Positions 1-8,800 of a DNA stretch of 24,581 nt are shown here, piece by piece. A program made the translations under genes and the position numbers. The notes beneath the pieces were generated by a model. The model saw only the letters and a program-made list of their open reading frames with translations. It was not told the origin of the DNA and ran no database searches. This DNA is from CAYSGX01 sp964518215 (lineage in GTDB: Bacteria > Bacteroidota > Bacteroidia > Chitinophagales > CAIOSU01), in assembly GCA_964518215.1 (NCBI GenBank), contig CAZFFP010000057.1, positions 1-24,581 on the forward strand, in the 5' to 3' direction. Within the stretch, counting starts at the first letter, position 1. Each line of letters opens with the position of its first letter.

Positions 1-962
1 TTGAAACCAATTTCCATGTCTTCGCCTTCGTAGGTGCAGGCAAGTTTTTCGTTGGCTTCATTAGAAAAATCTAAATCCTGAGCCGAAATCTGAAGTTCAT
101 TACCATTAATTTTCAATACCACCTGATGGGTGGTTTTGTTGGAGAAAATGGAAATACGTTTCATGGAATTGAGCAGCTCTAATCTGGGAACGGTAAGGTT
201 ATTTGGATTATTTACAGGGATTACAGCATTATAATCGGGGTAGCGGGCATCAATCAACCGGCAAATAAGGTTGGTATTGCCGAAATTGAAAAAAGCATTG
301 GAATTGTTATAGGAAATATTCACCGTGGTGTTATCGCCCGGAAGCGCGTTTTTTAAAAGGTTGAGCGCCTTCTTCGGAACAATAAAAGCAGAAGCGCTGT
401 CGCTGCGAGCATCGGTTCTGCGATAGCGAACTAATTTATGAGCATCGGTTGCTACAAAGGTGGTTCCTTCGGGGTCTAATTGAAAATAAACGCCCGTCAT
501 GGCAGGGCGCAATTCATCGTTGCTCACGGCAAAAATCGTTTTGGCAATCGCTTTTCCAAGCACCGATGCCGAAAGGTTCAGGTTGGTAACATTTTCTGCT
601 ACCGGAATTTTAGGAAAGTCATCGCCATTTTCTCCGCTCAATTTATACTTGCCATTGTCGGAGGTAATTTCAACAGCATAAGTTTTCGGCTCGAAGTTGA
701 ACGTGAGCGGCTGTTCGGGCAGTGTTTTCAGGATTTCTAAAAGCATTTTCGCGGGCAGCGCAACTTTTCCTTTATCTTTTGAGTCTACTTCGAGTGCAGC
801 CGACATGGAGGTTTCGAGGTCGGTGGCAAATACCGTGAGGTCGGAGCCTTTTAAATCAAAAAGAAAGTTTTCGAGTATAGGTAATACGCTATTGGTCCCC
901 ACCACACCGCTGATGAGTTGAAGCTGTTTCAGCAAAGCACTTGTATTAGCAATAAATTTCAT
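1..962 (-). CDS. dnaN: DNA polymerase III subunit beta (sliding clamp), 3' end outside window
   Basis: Encodes the ring-shaped clamp that encircles DNA and tethers the replicative polymerase. About 320 of the usual ~370 residues are present; the C-terminal part lies beyond the left edge. The start MKFIANTSALLKQLQLISGV, the central FPKIP and GVYFQ segments, the TDAHKLVRYRR stretch and the EGEDMEIGF segment near the edge are typical of the family. The ATG at 960-962 is the only sensible start. There is no obvious Shine-Dalgarno sequence, which is usual in Bacteroidota, but a good promoter lies just upstream (982-1010), so the gene probably has its own short transcript. It follows two genes for envelope proteins on the same strand, and dnaA is not adjacent. 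Identification is firm. Confidence 0.96.
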   Translation of the reverse strand, partial: MKFIANTSALLKQLQLISGVVGTNSVLPILENFLFDLKGSDLTVFATDLETSMSAALEVDSKDKGKVALPAKMLLEILKTLPEQPLTFNFEPKTYAVEITSDNGKYKLSGENGDDFPKIPVAENVTNLNLSASVLGKAIAKTIFAVSNDELRPAMTGVYFQLDPEGTTFVATDAHKLVRYRRTDARSDSASAFIVPKKALNLLKNALPGDNTTVNISYNNSNAFFNFGNTNLICRLIDARYPDYNAVIPVNNPNNLTVPRLELLNSMKRISIFSNKTTHQVVLKINGNELQISAQDLDFSNEANEKLACTYEGEDMEIGF

Positions 963-981
963 GTCGTTTTTAGTTTGGAAA

Positions 982-1010
982 CAAATATAAAGATTTGATT
1001 GACTTGCCAA
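982..1010 (-). promoter_or_regulatory. Bacteroidetes-type promoter of dnaN
   Basis: On the minus strand a perfect -7 box TATATTTG (982-989, consensus TAnnTTTG) is preceded by TTGG (1007-1010) at 17 bases, close to the usual -33 spacing. Transcription would begin near 975, giving a leader of about a dozen bases before the dnaN ATG. The consensus is known for the Bacteroidetes primary sigma factor; its use here is inferred. Confidence 0.6.
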
Positions 1011-1061
1011 CCATTATCTTATTCTAAAGATTTACACATTTGGTGATTGCGGGGAAAAGGC

Positions 1062-2522
1062 TTATTTAAAAGTCAGTTTTACCAGCTTCAGGGCATTTTT
1101 TCTGAAACTCGGAATTATTATTTCATCGGAAGAAACCTGTTTGCCTAATCGAGGCGCTATCATTACTTCAGAATTGTTGGAATTGAGTACCATGATACGC
1201 TCCGTTACTCCGGTTGGGGTGATTTTAAAATTGAGCAGATTGGCATTTTGATAAATGTCTTCGTTGTATAAAAAATTCAGTTCGCTGCCTTTAATAAATA
1301 AGGCATAAGAAGAAAAGAAACCTTCATCGTCTTCAGAAACCTGTTTTTTGCGCAATACCCGAACCCAGTCTTCGGTTCCCGAAGGATTGAGTGAAATCAT
1401 CATGACATCGTTATAATAAGTAACGGTTACGGTTCTGAACGTAGGACCCGCAGCCGGAACAAACGAGGGCACCTGCATACTTTCTACATTTGAAAACCGA
1501 GATTCGGCTATAAGAATCATTCCTCCATCAAACCGGGGCACTAAATCGGTAATTTCGAAAGTGCTCAGCCCATCAAGGTTCGAACCTGCATCTTTGCCGG
1601 CTATTTCTATAAATAATTCTTTAGAAAACTCATTATAACGGCTATGATTAAACTGCCTGTTTTTGTAATCGAAAGTTTTATAGAAATATCCTTTGGCAAT
1701 TTTTCTGTTTTCATCAGAATATAATCCGCATACCAACAGTTGCCCGTTCACATTGTCGGTTTCAAATCTGATGCTTCCAAAAACAAACCTATTCAGTTCC
1801 AGGTGAATGGGCTGAATTTCGTAATGGCTTTCGTTGCGGTAAATGGCAAACAGCCGGGTGCGCGAAATCAGTTCATCGCTGCGTTTCAATTTGGTATTGT
1901 CGTAAAGGGCAATATATATGTTTCCATCGTTGTCTATCAAAACATCCTGCAAATTGTAATCGCCATCGGGCAGGGGAAAGTCGAAACGTTGCTTGAGCAA
2001 AATTTCGAGTTCTTTATTAAACACTATAAAATGCAGCGAATTAACACCCGGTTCGGGGTAAAAAGCCACAATGTATTCGCGGTTTTTAGAGTTTGCCACT
2101 TTCAGGTTGTCGGCAAGATTGTTTTTGCCATAATCTACGGTATCTACAGCCAAAAATTTCAAGCCGCTGGCAAATCGTGCATCCATGCGCTGAGCATACA
2201 CTACCCAAAATGTTTTTTGATTCGAAACGTAAATAATATTCGATGATTCGGGATAGAGCATTATTTTTTTAATCTGAGAATTCTCCTGTTTGATGGAAAT
2301 ATTTCTTTTCCATTTCATTTTCATATTGCCCGAATAACATTCAATGGTGTTGTCGTAGCGTCCGTATTCATGGAGAATAATGCCTTCGCTGTTTTTTCCT
2401 AATATGCGGAATTGCGGGGAGCGCGAAGAGATTTTTTTTCCTTCGGAAAGGTTTATTTTTTGCGCCTGCAAGGTGGGGGCAATCAGGAAAATAAACAGTA
2501 GCAGTGTATAAAAAAAATGCAT
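1062..2522 (-). CDS. Secreted protein of unknown function, beta-rich
   Basis: A protein of 486 residues that I do not recognise. It opens with a hydrophobic signal peptide (MHFFYTLLLFIFLIAPTLQA) followed by AQ, so it is exported, probably to the periplasm or outer membrane. I chose the ATG at 2520-2522; a TTG 39 bases further up would add an implausible extension in front of the signal peptide and overlap the upstream stop. The rest alternates short hydrophobic strands with polar turns, for example repeated 'DxxGNIYIALYD'-like and 'GGMILIAESR'-like segments, which suggests a beta-propeller, but no repeat is clear enough to prove it. No catalytic motif was seen. It lies 35 bases after the beta-barrel gene and is probably co-transcribed with it. 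Confidence 0.75.
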   Translation of the reverse strand: MHFFYTLLLFIFLIAPTLQAQKINLSEGKKISSRSPQFRILGKNSEGIILHEYGRYDNTIECYSGNMKMKWKRNISIKQENSQIKKIMLYPESSNIIYVSNQKTFWVVYAQRMDARFASGLKFLAVDTVDYGKNNLADNLKVANSKNREYIVAFYPEPGVNSLHFIVFNKELEILLKQRFDFPLPDGDYNLQDVLIDNDGNIYIALYDNTKLKRSDELISRTRLFAIYRNESHYEIQPIHLELNRFVFGSIRFETDNVNGQLLVCGLYSDENRKIAKGYFYKTFDYKNRQFNHSRYNEFSKELFIEIAGKDAGSNLDGLSTFEITDLVPRFDGGMILIAESRFSNVESMQVPSFVPAAGPTFRTVTVTYYNDVMMISLNPSGTEDWVRVLRKKQVSEDDEGFFSSYALFIKGSELNFLYNEDIYQNANLLNFKITPTGVTERIMVLNSNNSEVMIAPRLGKQVSSDEIIIPSFRKNALKLVKLTFK

Positions 2523-2557
2523 GGGTGTAAATATAAGAAAGGACGTTCTGAATCGCC

Positions 2558-3361
2558 TCAATCCATTTTATAATGTTTTTTCTTTCCTGTATTTTGTAAA
2601 GGAAATGAAGGGGTTTTCCACGCGCTGGTGCTGCGCTTGCTTACCAAATAATGAAACCCGATACTCAGTCCGCCCACGAAATTTCTTGAGGGTTTATAGT
2701 CCGAATCGTTTTTGCTGATGAATCCGCTGATGAGGTCGGAATTAATATCGGTAAGCCCCATGTAAGTGTTGAGTCCAAAATGGAGGTAAAAGTGTTGCTT
2801 GAAATACAATTCTACACCCGAACCCAATGCAAAGCCTGCATCAAAAGCACGAAATTTTCTTTCGGCTTCTACATTGTCAATTTTAGGAACATCATTTAAA
2901 ACAACCGATTCTGAGGCATTCAATAGAAATCCGAATTGTGGTCCGGCAACAACGTAAGCCTTAATATTTTCAGAACGTTTACTGGTGTATTTTCCCAACA
3001 CAGGAATGGCGAAATACGATAAATCAATATTGCGCTTCACATTCAGAGGGCCGGAGCCGAGCGAAAAATCATCTTCATATTTCTGTCCGCGTTTGTCAAA
3101 CATGGGTTGAATTTGAACGCCCCATTGATGAGTGAAATTATAACCTGCAGTGCCGCCAAACTGCCAGCCGAAATTCAACTTATAATCTAATTCGGAGCGG
3201 GCAATTTCGGGATAATCTTCTAGCGTGCGCGCATTGTTCTGATTCAGTATCCATGCCGAAGTTATGGCTGTTTGAAAACCGAAATGCGCTCCTTTTTGAG
3301 CCACAGCTTTCTGATTCAAAAACAACAAGAGCAACAGCGCGATATTTAAAGATGTTTTCAT
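2558..3361 (-). CDS. Outer-membrane beta-barrel protein, PorT-like family
   Basis: A protein of 267 residues with an N-terminal signal peptide (MKTSLNIALLLLLFLNQKAVA, then QKG). The body resembles the small outer-membrane beta-barrel family common in Bacteroidota (PorT / OMP_b-brl type): alternating amphipathic strands such as 'FGWQFGGTAGYNFTHQWGVQIQPMF', 'YFAIPVLGKYTS', 'KAYVVAGPQFGFLLNA' and 'FYLHFGLNTYMGLTDIN'. The middle motif 'LSYFAIPVLGKY' is a hallmark. A specific function cannot be assigned; members range from structural porins to T9SS accessory proteins. The ATG at 3359-3361 is preferred over a TTG one codon upstream. First gene of the probable two-gene unit with the secreted protein downstream. 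Confidence 0.82.
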   Translation of the reverse strand: MKTSLNIALLLLLFLNQKAVAQKGAHFGFQTAITSAWILNQNNARTLEDYPEIARSELDYKLNFGWQFGGTAGYNFTHQWGVQIQPMFDKRGQKYEDDFSLGSGPLNVKRNIDLSYFAIPVLGKYTSKRSENIKAYVVAGPQFGFLLNASESVVLNDVPKIDNVEAERKFRAFDAGFALGSGVELYFKQHFYLHFGLNTYMGLTDINSDLISGFISKNDSDYKPSRNFVGGLSIGFHYLVSKRSTSAWKTPSFPLQNTGKKKHYKMD

Positions 3362-3379
3362 CAATGTCTTTTCCGGTTT

Positions 3380-3408
3380 GAAATATAAATAATGCTTTCA
3401 ATGGCAAA
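3380..3408 (-). promoter_or_regulatory. Probable promoter of the beta-barrel gene
   Basis: Minus strand: TTTG (3405-3408), 17 bases, then TATATTTC (3380-3387), one mismatch from the TAnnTTTG -7 box. The predicted start of transcription is about 12 bases before the ATG. It sits back to back with a candidate plus-strand box at 3416-3423. Confidence 0.45.
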
Positions 3409-3415
3409 CACCACC

Positions 3416-3423
3416 TATTTTTG
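3416..3423 (+). promoter_or_regulatory. Candidate -7 box for the methyltransferase gene
   Basis: TATTTTTG is a perfect TAnnTTTG match, predicting transcription from about 3430. I find no convincing -33 TTTG at the right distance (TTTC at 3396-3399 is the nearest), so this rests on the -7 box and position alone. Confidence 0.35.
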
Positions 3424-3491
3424 TTCACTCTTTTGATTCATTCAGCATTTAAAATATTTTTCTGAACAGATTTCGCTATATATGGTCATGG

Positions 3492-4250
3492 TTGAAGTAT
3501 AGGTTTCATTCTGAAACGAAATTTGATGTGCATTCGCCTTTCGTATTCAAATTTATTACAGAAATTCTGGAAGACCGCCATCACTCTAGCGCGTATGACA
3601 GCGTTGCCGCACTTGTTCAACGTTTAAAACACAGCAACGTTCAAATTTTTATCAACGACCGTGGAGCAGGCTCTGCCGTCATGAACGATTCGAAACGCAG
3701 TATTTCTGATATTGTTAAAAACACCGGTGTTCCTAAAAAATATGGCAGGCTATTATTCAGAATTTCAAAATATTTTAAGCCTGAAAGTATTGTAGAAATA
3801 GGAACCGGAACCGGAATTTCAACGGCTTACTTATCATTGGGTAATGGTGGGGCACAAATAATTTCTATAGAAGGGAGCGGTGAAATATTTAAGGTAGCTC
3901 AAGAGAATATTGCAGCGCTTGAGTTAAGTAATGTTTCGTTGGTGCATGAGTCTTTTGATGAAGCCCTGCCAAACGTTATTAGTAAAATCAAAGCTGTTGA
4001 CCTCGCTTTTATTGATGGCAATCACCGCAAAGCGCCTACCATTAAATATTTCGGCATGTTAAAAAAGGCAGCTCGAAACGATTCGGTTTTTATTTTCGAT
4101 GATATTCACTGGTCGGAAGAAATGGAGTTAGCCTGGCAGGAAATTATCAACGATGAATCAGTTCGGTTATCTTTCGACCTGTTTCGTTTTGGAATAGTAT
4201 TTTTCAGAAAGGAACAAAAAGTGAAACAGCATTTTGTATTAAAGTTCTAA
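3492..4250 (+). CDS. Class I SAM-dependent methyltransferase
   Basis: A protein of about 252 residues that should transfer a methyl group from S-adenosylmethionine; the acceptor is unknown. Motif I is VEIGTGTGIS (residues 101-110), the acidic residue of motif II is in IISIEG (about 127), then LAFIDGNHR (171-179) and FDDIHWS (202-208), the layout of the O-methyltransferase / Methyltransf_24 group. The N-terminal 'DVHSPFVFKFITEIL' segment is typical of a Bacteroidota-specific subgroup. The start is doubtful: 3492 is a TTG, no ATG exists in frame, and the frame stays open back to 3453, encoding RFRYIWSW immediately before KYRF, which looks like genuine protein. A non-ATG start such as ATT 3456 or CTG 3462 is possible. 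Convergent with the ferredoxin gene. Confidence 0.85.
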   Translation: MKYRFHSETKFDVHSPFVFKFITEILEDRHHSSAYDSVAALVQRLKHSNVQIFINDRGAGSAVMNDSKRSISDIVKNTGVPKKYGRLLFRISKYFKPESIVEIGTGTGISTAYLSLGNGGAQIISIEGSGEIFKVAQENIAALELSNVSLVHESFDEALPNVISKIKAVDLAFIDGNHRKAPTIKYFGMLKKAARNDSVFIFDDIHWSEEMELAWQEIINDESVRLSFDLFRFGIVFFRKEQKVKQHFVLKF

Positions 4251-4331
4251 TCCTTTTTCTGATTTATAAAAGAGCAATAGAATACCTGTAGTTCAGGAAA
4301 AATTACGATTAAAAGAAATCCAAACAACTTC

Positions 4332-4679
4332 TTACAAATGCAGATTTTCTTTTTTGCCTAAAAGTGTTTCCTTACTTTCTACGTGGTCGGGGTCAGGCAC
4401 GCAGCAGTCAACAGGGCAAACTGCGGCACACTGAGGCTCTTCGTGAAAGCCTACACATTCAGTGCATTTATCGGGAACGATATAATAAAACTCTTCAGAA
4501 ATTGGAGCGTTTTTAAGTTCGGCATCAATACTTCTGCCATCAATCAAAACTATTTGTCCTTTAATATTGGTGCCATCGGTAATCGCCCATTCAACACCAC
4601 CTTCATAAATTGCATTATTCGGACACTCCGGTTCGCAAGCACCACAATTAATACATTCATCTGTAATCATTATCGCCAT
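4332..4679 (-). CDS. 2[4Fe-4S] ferredoxin
   Basis: A 115-residue soluble electron carrier. The first cluster motif is C9-x2-C12-x2-C15-x3-C19-P, the second C72-x2-C75-x8-C84-x3-C88-P, so eight ligands for two [4Fe-4S] clusters are intact. The eight-residue insert between the second and third ligands of cluster two, and the acidic tail after it, are as in the Allochromatium-type (Alvin) ferredoxins, which have unusually low potentials. An additional Cys pair (C92, C93) follows the second cluster. The gene is divergent from the LuxC-like acyl-CoA reductase with 88 bases between the starts; this pairing suggests, but does not prove, a common electron-transfer or fatty-acid role. Confidence 0.92.
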   Translation of the reverse strand: MAIMITDECINCGACEPECPNNAIYEGGVEWAITDGTNIKGQIVLIDGRSIDAELKNAPISEEFYYIVPDKCTECVGFHEEPQCAAVCPVDCCVPDPDHVESKETLLGKKENLHL

Positions 4680-4701
4680 AAGTCAATCTTTTTTTATGCT
4701 T

Positions 4702-4709
4702 TAACTTTG
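4702..4709 (+). promoter_or_regulatory. Candidate -7 box for the acyl-CoA reductase gene
   Basis: TAACTTTG matches TAnnTTTG perfectly on the plus strand, 58 bases before the ATG at 4768. No good -33 element is visible. It lies only 10 bases from the opposing ferredoxin -7 box, so the two promoters would compete for the same DNA. Confidence 0.35.
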
Positions 4710-4719
4710 AAATCGGTTG

Positions 4720-4751
4720 CAAAAATACGCTACACAGACGGCAAATCACAA
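4720..4751 (-). promoter_or_regulatory. Probable ferredoxin promoter
   Basis: Minus strand: TTG (4749-4751), 21 bases, then TATTTTTG (4720-4727), a perfect TAnnTTTG -7 box. Transcription would start near 4713, about 34 bases before the ATG. Confidence 0.5.
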
Positions 4752-4767
4752 CTTAACTTACTAATTG

Positions 4768-5778
4768 ATGTCTTTCAACACACGAATAACGGCTTTGGTT
4801 GCATTAGGTTCATGGATGCAGGAGGAATTAGCGATGAATAATGCTTTGTTGCAACAGATTTATTTCGGCAATCGGTGGTTTACTCCTGAAAATACCCGAC
4901 AGGCAATACAGTCTATTGCGGAAAATTTTCTCAGCGAAGCCAAACTCAATGCATGGCTTTTACCTTTTAACATAATTGAAGGCACTGCTCCCAAAAAAGT
5001 AGGAATTATTATGGCGGGTAATTTGCCGATGGTCGGCTTTCATGATTTGCTTTGTGTTTTGATAACAGGTAATACAGCAGTCATAAAGCTTTCATCGAAA
5101 GACAGTTTGCTTTTGCCGCCAATCACAAAACAACTTGTTTCAACAGCGCCTGCTTTCAGTGGACATATTATTTATGCGGAAAGATTTAATAATATGGATG
5201 CTGTAATTGCGACAGGAAGTAATAACTCAGCAAGATATTTTGAACAATATTTTGGAAAACAGCCTCATATCATTCGGAAAAACCGCAATTCTGTGGCATG
5301 GCTCACGGGTAATGAAAATGAGCAGCAACTGAAAGATTTAGGAAAAGATGTTTTTACATATTTTGGTTTGGGCTGCCGAAATGTATCTCATTTATGTGTG
5401 CCGCAAGGATATGATTTTTCGCCTCTACTCAAACTTTGGGATGAAATCTATGAACCCTTGATGAACGAAGACCCATACAAGAATAATTATGACTACAATC
5501 GGACCTTGTTGTTGATGAATAAGATTCCTCATTTAGTAACTAATTATGTGATGCTCGTAAAAAATCAAAGTATAGCTTCGCGCATTGCTACGCTGCATTA
5601 TTCAGAAAGAAAAAATGAACAAGAAGGATTAAAGTTTTTGGAAGAAAATAAAGTCCAAATTCAATGCGTAGTGGGAGCTGATGAAAATCGTTTTATTCCT
5701 TTCGGAAAATCACAACAGCCTGAATTATGGGATTATGCCGATGGAGTTGATACCATGAAGTTTCTTCTGAAACTTTAA
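4768..5778 (+). CDS. LuxC-like acyl-CoA reductase
   Basis: A 336-residue protein of the LuxC / acyl-CoA reductase family, part of the aldehyde dehydrogenase superfamily, expected to reduce an acyl-CoA or acyl thioester to an aldehyde with NADPH. Signs: IMAGNLPMVGFHD (81-93), the 'TAVIKLSSKDS' cofactor-region segment (103-113), 'ATGSNNSARYF' (148-158) and the catalytic-cysteine motif GLGCRNVS with Cys203. Its length is normal for the Bacteroidota members, which are shorter than luminous-bacterium LuxC. No luxAB, luxD or luxE is nearby, so light production is not implied; the aldehyde or alcohol product is unknown. I prefer the ATG at 4768 over an adjacent upstream TTG. It ends convergently with the giant adhesin gene. 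Confidence 0.88.
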   Translation: MSFNTRITALVALGSWMQEELAMNNALLQQIYFGNRWFTPENTRQAIQSIAENFLSEAKLNAWLLPFNIIEGTAPKKVGIIMAGNLPMVGFHDLLCVLITGNTAVIKLSSKDSLLLPPITKQLVSTAPAFSGHIIYAERFNNMDAVIATGSNNSARYFEQYFGKQPHIIRKNRNSVAWLTGNENEQQLKDLGKDVFTYFGLGCRNVSHLCVPQGYDFSPLLKLWDEIYEPLMNEDPYKNNYDYNRTLLLMNKIPHLVTNYVMLVKNQSIASRIATLHYSERKNEQEGLKFLEENKVQIQCVVGADENRFIPFGKSQQPELWDYADGVDTMKFLLKL

Positions 5779-5784
5779 CATTCA

Positions 5785-5804
5785 GCTACAATAACTATCG
5801 TAGC
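5785..5804. terminator. Weak hairpin between convergent genes
   Basis: GCTAC (5785-5789) and GTAGC (5800-5804) form a five-pair stem with a ten-base loop, overlapping the stop codon of the minus-strand adhesin gene. There is no T tract, so a terminator role is only a possibility. Confidence 0.2.
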
Positions 5805-8800
5805 AACGTAACATTCCCTTTTAAAAACACCGAAGTGCCGTTGGAGCAAACGCCTTCAACATAGTAAGCAAACACATCGGTGCTGAGGGTTTTTCCTTTG
5901 TAAGTGCCATCCCAGCCATGATTGATGTCGCTGGTTTCAAATACCAACTCGCCCCAGCGATTGAAAATTCTGAATATTTTAATAGCCTGAAGTGAATGTG
6001 AACGCACTCTGAATTTATCATTCAGTTCGTCATTATTAGGTGTGAATGCATTTGGAATGAATACATCATCGGTGCAACTTTCAAACACGCGCACATCTAT
6101 CGAATCGCTTGTTACACAACCGTATTCGTTCACTGCACCTACTTTAAAAGTAGTGCGTTGATGAATTGCTGCATGAAGGGTATTGCAATCGGTGCAGCCG
6201 GAATATTCGGCAGGCAGCCAGTAATATTTCTGTGCGTCCGATTCGGCAAACACTCTGAAGGTATCACCCGCTATCACATATTGCGGAGCAAACAATTCTA
6301 CTGTTGGATAATCATGCACAAGAACATTGATATAATGCGTGTCGGGCACACAACTTCCGCCCGAAATAATCAGCATGTATTCTGCATCGGCAGTGGGAGA
6401 GAGGGTTTGCATGGGAGCGGTATCATCTGCAAAAGCATTGCGTGGCAACCATTGATATTGAATGGCATCGCCCGCAGCAATGATTACCGGAGCAATGGTT
6501 ACCGATTGCCCGATACATAAATGATGCGAAGAATCTAACAAGGCAGCAATCTGTTGCAGAATTTCAATATTCAAAGTATTGGAAGCGCTGCATCCGTTGG
6601 CATCTGTAACCGAAATTGAATATTGTGTTGTGGTATTCGGTGCAGCAGCAGGATTTGATACGAATGGATTGCTCAAACCCGCAGCCGGAGTCCATTGATA
6701 AGAAACTGCCGTTGCAGAAGCTGCCTGCAATTGTGTTTCATCGCCCGCGCACATGGTTCGGTCGCGTCCGGCAGTTACTTCAGGCAAAGGATAAACAGTT
6801 ACATGCAAACTGTCGGTTGCCGAACAACTGTTTCCTGCACGAATAATTATATGATATTGAATGTCCTCGTTAGGATTCACCAACGGGTCGGCACAATTCG
6901 CACAGGATAAACCTGTTGCCGGAATCCACTCATACTGATATTGCGGGTCTAACTGTACTGGTGTACCGTTGCCCAAACAGAATTTCAAACTATCGGGAAC
7001 CGTCACCATCGGATATGGAACTAAAGAAACGGTAACGCTATCGTACATCCAACAATTAAATTCGTTGGTAATGGTAACCCTATATGTGGTAGTATGCATG
7101 GGCTTTGCAATGGGGGTGGCAATAGTCGGGTCGCTCAGTGAGCCTTGTGGTGACCATTGATAAGTTTCGCCTCCTGCTGCCTGAATCATCATCGAATCGC
7201 CATCGCATAAAACAGAAGAAGGCGTAATAATTCCCTGCGGAAGGGGAGCCACGGCAATGTCCACAAAAGCTACTTGTCTGCAACCGTTTCCATCGGTTAT
7301 TAAAGCATTGAATCGGGTATCTGTTAAAGGTTTTGCCACGGTGGTAGCACAGTTGTCGCAATCGGTCAGATGTGCGGGCGACCATGCTACTGTTCCATTG
7401 GCATTTACAGAAATAACAGCCTGTTCTCCCGAACAAATCGTCATATCGTCAGTAACCGTAACGGGGCTTAACGGATGTAAATCCACCAACACACTATCGG
7501 TATTGGCACAGCCATTAAAATCAACTACGGTGAGATAATAAACCGTGGCAGTATCGGGAAATACCCATGCCTGATTACCCGCGGCAAACAAAGTGCTATC
7601 GGCTCTCCAATGGCGGGTGATACCTCCGTTGCCAATCAATATTGCGGTATCGCCCGGACAAATCATTACATTACTTCCGGCATTGGCGGTGGGTCTGGGC
7701 AAAGCCTGAATCACCGTTTGTGCGGTATCTGCACATTCTGCCGAAGTTGTGATGATTAGCGAAACGGTATAATTACCCGGTTGTGCATAGCTGTGCGAAG
7801 CGGTATCGCCCAAAGCAGTATGGTTATCTCCTAAATTCCATTGACGATTTACAATGCTATGGTCTGAAACAGAAATGTCTGAAAAGCGAATCGTTTCTCC
7901 GGGGCAAGCAATCATCATATCAGAAATCAAGTCCGCATTATATTGATATTCCAAAACCGCATTTGATGCAGTTGTTGAACAACCGTTGGCATCAGTTACC
8001 GTTACATCATAAGTTCCTCTCGGAAGATAATTAATGATGGAAGTGGTAGCGTTATTGTTCCACTGATATTGATATGGGAACAACCCGCCCGTTACTTGTG
8101 CAGCCGCTCTCCCGTTAGAAGCATTTTTACAAATTTTTTCCGGAACAAATACCGCTACCGAAACAGCCGGAGGCTCCAGCAAATTGAAAGAAGCAGCAAC
8201 CGAACAGCCGTTCATATCGGTAACAGTAACAGAATAATTGCCCCCGTTCAGTTGCTGAATATTTTGTGTAGTAGCTCCCGTGTTCCATTGATAAGTATAT
8301 GGCGCTATGCCTCCTGATGTATTGGCAGCAATAGAGCCATCGCTCATACCGCTGCACGAAACACTGTTTCTTAAAGCCATCAGTTGCAATCGTGCCGGCT
8401 CTTGAATTTGGTAAGTGTGAGTGGTAATACAACCTTTTGCATCCGTAACTGTCAGACGATAGGTGCCTGCCATCAATCCTGTTCTGCCGGGTGTGGTAGC
8501 GCTGTCTGACCATAAGTATTGATAAGGTGTTGTTCCTCCCGATGTTTGTATGCCGATGCGGCCATTATTTCCTCCGAAACAAGAAACGTGAGTGATGTTA
8601 TGGGTAGTGTTGAGTGTAGCCGGTTGGGTAATCTGCACGGTTTTTCCGGCAATACAACCTTTAGCATCGGTAACTGTAAGCGAATAAAACCCTACAGGAA
8701 TTTGCGAAATATCCTGAGTTGTGGAGCCATTGCTCCAGTTATAAGAGTATGGCAAAGTGCCGCCTGTAACTTCAATATCAACAGAACCGTTCGATTGTCC

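Noticed and set aside
480..921. Open frames on the plus strand across dnaN
   Set aside because: They are antisense to a clear dnaN frame and show no recognisable protein character.
4285..4297. Hairpin CCTG-TAGTT-CAGG between the methyltransferase and ferredoxin genes
   Set aside because: Only four pairs and no T tract; too weak to call a terminator.
4383..4841. A plus-strand open frame of about 150 codons across the ferredoxin gene
   Set aside because: It is antisense to an intact ferredoxin with all eight cluster ligands and runs out of frame into the reductase start.
4768..5778. A bioluminescence (lux) locus
   Set aside because: Only the LuxC-family reductase is present; luciferase subunits, transferase and synthetase genes are absent, and this family is common in non-luminous Bacteroidota.
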